Part shown: positions 61,253-64,000 of the stretch, piece by piece
How the letters are laid out: the number at the start of each line of letters is the position of its first letter
How positions within the stretch are numbered: position 1 is the stretch's first letter
Source of the DNA: Bradyrhizobium sp. S69
GTDB lineage: Bacteria; Pseudomonadota; Alphaproteobacteria; Rhizobiales; Xanthobacteraceae
Assembly: GCF_009766005.1 (NCBI RefSeq)
Contig: NZ_LMUK01000027.1
Span: 43,637 to 107,636, forward strand
Direction of reading: 5' to 3'
Length of the DNA: 64,000 bases
Notes under the pieces: model-generated
Seen by the model: the letters and a program-made list of their open reading frames with translations, nothing else
What the model was told of the DNA's origin: nothing
Database searches by the model: none
Translations under genes and position numbers: made by a program

Positions 61253-61866
61253 TTCGCCAGTTCCTTCAGGCCGAGCCGAATGAGCTGCGCGGTCTCGGCG
61301 TTCTCGCCGGCGGCGCGCGAGGCCTGCGCGATGGCAGCGGCGGCCTGCGGCTGGCCGTAGCCGAGATTGACAAGTGCGGAGATCGCATCGCTGACCGGAC
61401 GCGGCGCGCGCTGGTCGTCGATCGCGCCGGACAGATGCACCAAGGCCGGATCGACATTGGCGAAGGCCGGCGCCTTGTCCTTGAGTTCGGTGACGATGCG
61501 CTCGGCGACCTTGGGGCCGACGCCCGGCGTGCGCGCCACCGCGGCTTTGTCGCGCAGCGCGATCGCATTGGCTAGTTCAGCCGGCGGCAAGGTCGAGAGC
61601 ACCGCCAGCGCCACCTTGGCGCCGACGCCCTGGACGGTCTGCAGCAAGCGAAACCATTCGCGTTCGAGATCGCTGCGAAAGCCGAACAGTTTGATCTGGT
61701 CCTCGCGCACATAGGTTTCGATCGACAGCACCGCGGCCTCCCCCGGCGACGGCAGCGCCTGCAAGGTCCGCGACGAACAATGCACCTGATAGCCGACGCC
61801 GCCGACATCGAGGATCACATAATCCTCGCCGTAGCTGTCGATCAGGCCCTTGAGCTTGCCGATCAT
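61249..61866 (-). CDS. ruvA: Holliday junction DNA-binding protein RuvA
   Basis: Tetrameric four-way-junction-binding subunit of RuvAB. The 205-residue product shows [31 protein letters not shown], the helix-hairpin-helix pairs ([18 protein letters not shown] and [15 protein letters not shown]), and a C-terminal domain ([20 protein letters not shown]). It overlaps ruvC by four bases. Confidence 0.97.
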   Translation of the reverse strand: MIGKLKGLIDSYGEDYVILDVGGVGYQVHCSSRTLQALPSPGEAAVLSIETYVREDQIKLFGFRSDLEREWFRLLQTVQGVGAKVALAVLSTLPPAELANAIALRDKAAVARTPGVGPKVAERIVTELKDKAPAFANVDPALVHLSGAIDDQRAPRPVSDAISALVNLGYGQPQAAAAIAQASRAAGENAETAQLIRLGLKELAK

Positions 61867-62390
61867 AATCCCACCACCCTGAGCCGCAGCGCGGCGCTGG
61901 CGCGGTGGTGGGCGTGGGTGATGGCGATCGCCAGCGCGTCGGCGGCGTCAGGTGATTTCGGCTCGGCCTTCGGCAGCAGGATCTTCAGCATCATCAGGAT
62001 CTGGTTCTTGTCGGCATGGCCGGCGCCGACCACGGTTTTCTTGACCTGGTTCGGGGCATATTCCGCAACCGCGATGCCGAACATCGCCGGCGCCAGCATG
62101 GCGACGCCGCGCGCCTGTCCGAGTTTCAGCGTGGCAACGCCGTCTTTATTGACAAAAGTCTGTTCGACCGCGGCTTCCGCGGGCTGATAGTTGCCGAGCA
62201 CGGCGGCCAACCCCTCATGGATTCCCAACAGGCGGCTCGCCAGCGGCAGCGTGTCCGGCGGTTCCACCGAGCCGCAGCCGACAAATATCAGCCGGTTGCC
62301 GTCGATATCGATCACCCCCCAGCCGGTGCGGCGCAGGCCCGGATCGATGCCAAGGATACGGACGGGGACGCGAATCGGCTGAGATGTCAT
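61863..62390 (-). CDS. ruvC: Holliday junction resolvase RuvC
   Basis: Endonuclease that cuts Holliday junctions, first gene of the ruvCAB operon. The 175-residue product starts with the catalytic strand [17 protein letters not shown] (Asp), followed by [25 protein letters not shown] (Glu) and the C-terminal pair [17 protein letters not shown] candidate SOS box lies just upstream (62418-62432). Confidence 0.97.
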   Translation of the reverse strand: MTSQPIRVPVRILGIDPGLRRTGWGVIDIDGNRLIFVGCGSVEPPDTLPLASRLLGIHEGLAAVLGNYQPAEAAVEQTFVNKDGVATLKLGQARGVAMLAPAMFGIAVAEYAPNQVKKTVVGAGHADKNQILMMLKILLPKAEPKSPDAADALAIAITHAHHRASAALRLRVVGL

Positions 62391-62417
62391 GGGATAGTGA
62401 TAACGTCGGCGCGGCGG

Positions 62418-62432
62418 GAACGAAACACAAAC
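62418..62432 (-). promoter_or_regulatory. Possible LexA box upstream of ruvC
   Basis: On the minus strand, GTTT-GTGTTTC-GTTC, one mismatch from the alphaproteobacterial GTTC-N7-GTTC SOS box, ending 27 bp before the ruvC start. Confidence 0.4.
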
Positions 62433-62492
62433 GAAGTGTCTTCAACCGCGAAAGCGCGGCGTCGGTACTTCCGACAGCGAGTGGCTAACACC

Positions 62493-62581
62493 CGTCATGC
62501 CCGGGCTTGACCCGGGCATCCATCAAAACGAGAAAGCCTTGCGAAGAGTGATGGATTGCCGGGTCAAGCCCGGCAATGACG
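62493..62581. repeat. Dispersed palindromic repeat, family C copy 2
   Basis: CGTCATGCCCGGGCTTGACC...GGGTCAAGCCCGGCAATGACG, same plan as 1666-1754. It separates yebC from ruvC and could terminate the yebC transcript. Confidence 0.85.
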
Positions 62582-62596
62582 AGGTCTCTGGCGACT

Positions 62597-63343
62597 TCAC
62601 CCGCCCAGCTTGCTCATCAGCGCGTCGGAAATTTCAAAATTGGCGTAGACGTTCTGCACGTCGTCATGCTCGTTGAGCAGGTCGATCAGCTTCAGGAGCT
62701 TTTCGCCGGCCTCGTCGTCGACCGGCACCGTGTTCTGCGGCTTCCAGGTCAACGCCGCCTTGCGGGCTTCGCCGAATTTCGCTTCGAGCGCCTTGGCGAC
62801 CTCGCGAAAAGTCTCCTGCGAGGCGTAGACCTCGTGGCCGCTTTCGCTGGAAGAGACGTCGTCGGCGCCGGCCTCGATCGCGGCGTCCAGCATCGCGTCG
62901 TCGGAGGCGACCTTGGCGTCGTATTCGACGATGCCGGTGCGGTCGAACATGAAGGCGACCGAGCCGGTTTCGCCGAGATTGCCGCCCGATTTGGTGAAGT
63001 AGGAGCGGATGTCGGAGGCGGCGCGGTTGCGGTTGTCGGTCAGCGCCTCGACGATCACCGCGACGCCGCCCGGGCCATAACCCTCGTAGCGAATTTCGTC
63101 GTAATTCTCGCCGTCGCCGCCGCTGGCCTTCTTGATCGCGCGTTCGATCGAGTCCTTCGACATGTTCTCCTGGCGGGCGGAAATGATCGCGGCGCGCAAC
63201 CGCGCATTCATCGCGGGATCGGGCTGGCCGAGCTTGGCCGCGACGGTGATTTCACGCGCCAGCTTGCCGAACAGCTTCGACTTCTGGGCATCCTGCCGCC
63301 CCTTGCGGTGCATGATGTTCTTGAATTGGGAATGGCCGGCCAT
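62597..63343 (-). CDS. yebC: YebC/PmpR-family regulator
   Basis: A 248-residue protein of the TACO1/YebC family. It begins [39 protein letters not shown], the invariant family start, and continues with [17 protein letters not shown] and [34 protein letters not shown]. Members have been described both as transcription regulators and, more recently, as translation factors that ease ribosome stalling at polyproline. It is upstream of ruvCAB, an almost universal neighbourhood. Confidence 0.97.
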   Translation of the reverse strand: MAGHSQFKNIMHRKGRQDAQKSKLFGKLAREITVAAKLGQPDPAMNARLRAAIISARQENMSKDSIERAIKKASGGDGENYDEIRYEGYGPGGVAVIVEALTDNRNRAASDIRSYFTKSGGNLGETGSVAFMFDRTGIVEYDAKVASDDAMLDAAIEAGADDVSSSESGHEVYASQETFREVAKALEAKFGEARKAALTWKPQNTVPVDDEAGEKLLKLIDLLNEHDDVQNVYANFEISDALMSKLGG

Positions 63344-63633
63344 GCGGGATCTCTTGGAGTAGTCGGGGAATCTGCGGTGGGAAGCGCGGCGTTATAGGCC
63401 GCGATATTGCTAAAATCAAAGGCTTACCGGCGATTTCGGTATTTTGGTAGTGGTTTCTGCCCGCCAATGAGGCAATTGTTAACCATGATTTCATGCCGAG
63501 CGGCGAGGATACCACCCGCAACGGCACATCATCATGATGCCAGAGACCGGCGAACCGGTCCGCGTGAATGGCCGCCAGTCACGGCGGCTTTTCGTCCTTC
63601 GTAAGTTCTGGAAACACCAAAAGGGATGCGGTC
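63344..63633. other. Divergent gap between yebC and a chemoreceptor gene
   Basis: 290 bp that should hold the promoters of both genes. No gene or strong repeat seen. Confidence 0.45.
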
Positions 63634-64000
63634 ATGTCGGTTGTGCAGCCCATCAAGCGGGAAAGTGCCGCCGCTCTCCCCTCGGAGAGCGAGCGTCTGG
63701 TCGATCAGCTTGCGAGCCGGATCGGCGGCCTTGGCGTCGAACTGGCGGATGTCGCGGGAAGCCTGAAAGAGGTCGCCGGCCGCGTCGCCAACCAGTCCGA
63801 CCGGTTCGGGCATCTGCAACAAACCGCGGAGACCATGGTCGCCGCCAATCACGACATCGCCACCGCGTCCCGCGCGGTGCAATCGGCAAGCTCGGCTGCG
63901 GTCGGCGAGATCACGCAGTCGCGCGCCGCGGTCGAAACCGCGGTCGGGCATATCGCCGAATTGATCGAGGCCGTCAGCCGCATCGAGCGCCGTCTGGCTT
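63634..64000 (+). CDS. Methyl-accepting chemotaxis protein, 5' part
   Basis: The gene starts MSVVQPIKRESAAALPSESERLVDQLASRIGGLGVELADVAGSLKEVAGRVANQSDRFGHLQQTAETMVAANHDIATASRAVQSASSAAVGEITQSRAAVETAVGHIAELIEAVSRIERRL and runs off the window. The N-terminal 120 residues are an amphipathic, coiled-coil helical region without membrane segments, as in soluble chemoreceptors; the signalling tip and any PAS or other sensor lie outside. AAAGGG precedes the ATG by a good distance. Confidence 0.8.
   Translation, partial: MSVVQPIKRESAAALPSESERLVDQLASRIGGLGVELADVAGSLKEVAGRVANQSDRFGHLQQTAETMVAANHDIATASRAVQSASSAAVGEITQSRAAVETAVGHIAELIEAVSRIERRLA

Overview
The window is high-GC alphaproteobacterial chromosome. 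It most likely comes from the Bradyrhizobium/Rhodopseudomonas group of Hyphomicrobiales (inference). The reasons are a GapR (DUF2312) nucleoid protein, a DUF1244 protein, a split pntAA/pntAB/pntB transhydrogenase, an aa3-type oxidase subunit IV, the ruv/tol-pal/ftsH block, and many short palindromic intergenic repeats of the kind common in those genomes. I saw no rRNA, tRNA, CRISPR array, transposase or phage gene.

Layout. 0-7 kb (minus strand): a degenerate alpha/beta hydrolase remnant, the transhydrogenase operon, a tiny oxidase subunit, a Doc/AbrB toxin-antitoxin pair and an M3 oligopeptidase. 7-17 kb: a sigma-54 activator, an L,D-transpeptidase next to a MepK-like M15 peptidase, gapR, DUF1244, DUF1036 and pyruvate kinase. 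17-28 kb: an accessory stretch of small metabolic genes and regulators (LysR with SDR and AKR, OsmC, TetR), a GT-C-like membrane protein, orphan TRAP and ABC binding proteins, and an NCS1 permease. 28-41 kb (minus): ftsH, tilS, cpoB, pal, tolB, tolA, tolR and tolQ, with an N-acyl amino acid synthase-like gene and a GGDEF-EAL gene lying between pal and tolB. 41-58 kb: a second accessory block. 58-63.4 kb (minus): ybgC, a Tat-exported phosphoesterase, ruvB, a membrane protein, ruvA, ruvC and yebC. The window ends inside a chemoreceptor gene.

The accessory block at 41-58 kb separates ybgC from tolQ, which are usually neighbours. It contains what I consider the main discovery: a candidate regulon of an ECF42-type sigma factor (52252-53526). 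Four transcription units in the block carry the same promoter-like string, TGTCGG-N17-CGTC with exact spacing, upstream of their first gene: the YCII-sigma operon itself, a DoxX-SRPBCC-VOC operon, a pair of DGPF/YciI genes, and a beta-lactamase-family serine hydrolase. The same block holds a TetR regulator whose gene start overlaps a 19-bp dyad, and a closely matching dyad lies in front of the neighbouring DUF2852 gene, so operator and target can be proposed from sequence alone.

Intergenic DNA is rich in dispersed inverted repeats. At least four families are present in two to five copies each. One of them, about 350 bp at 4.5 kb and 55.2 kb, folds into a multi-hairpin structure with a compensatory base-pair change between its two copies.
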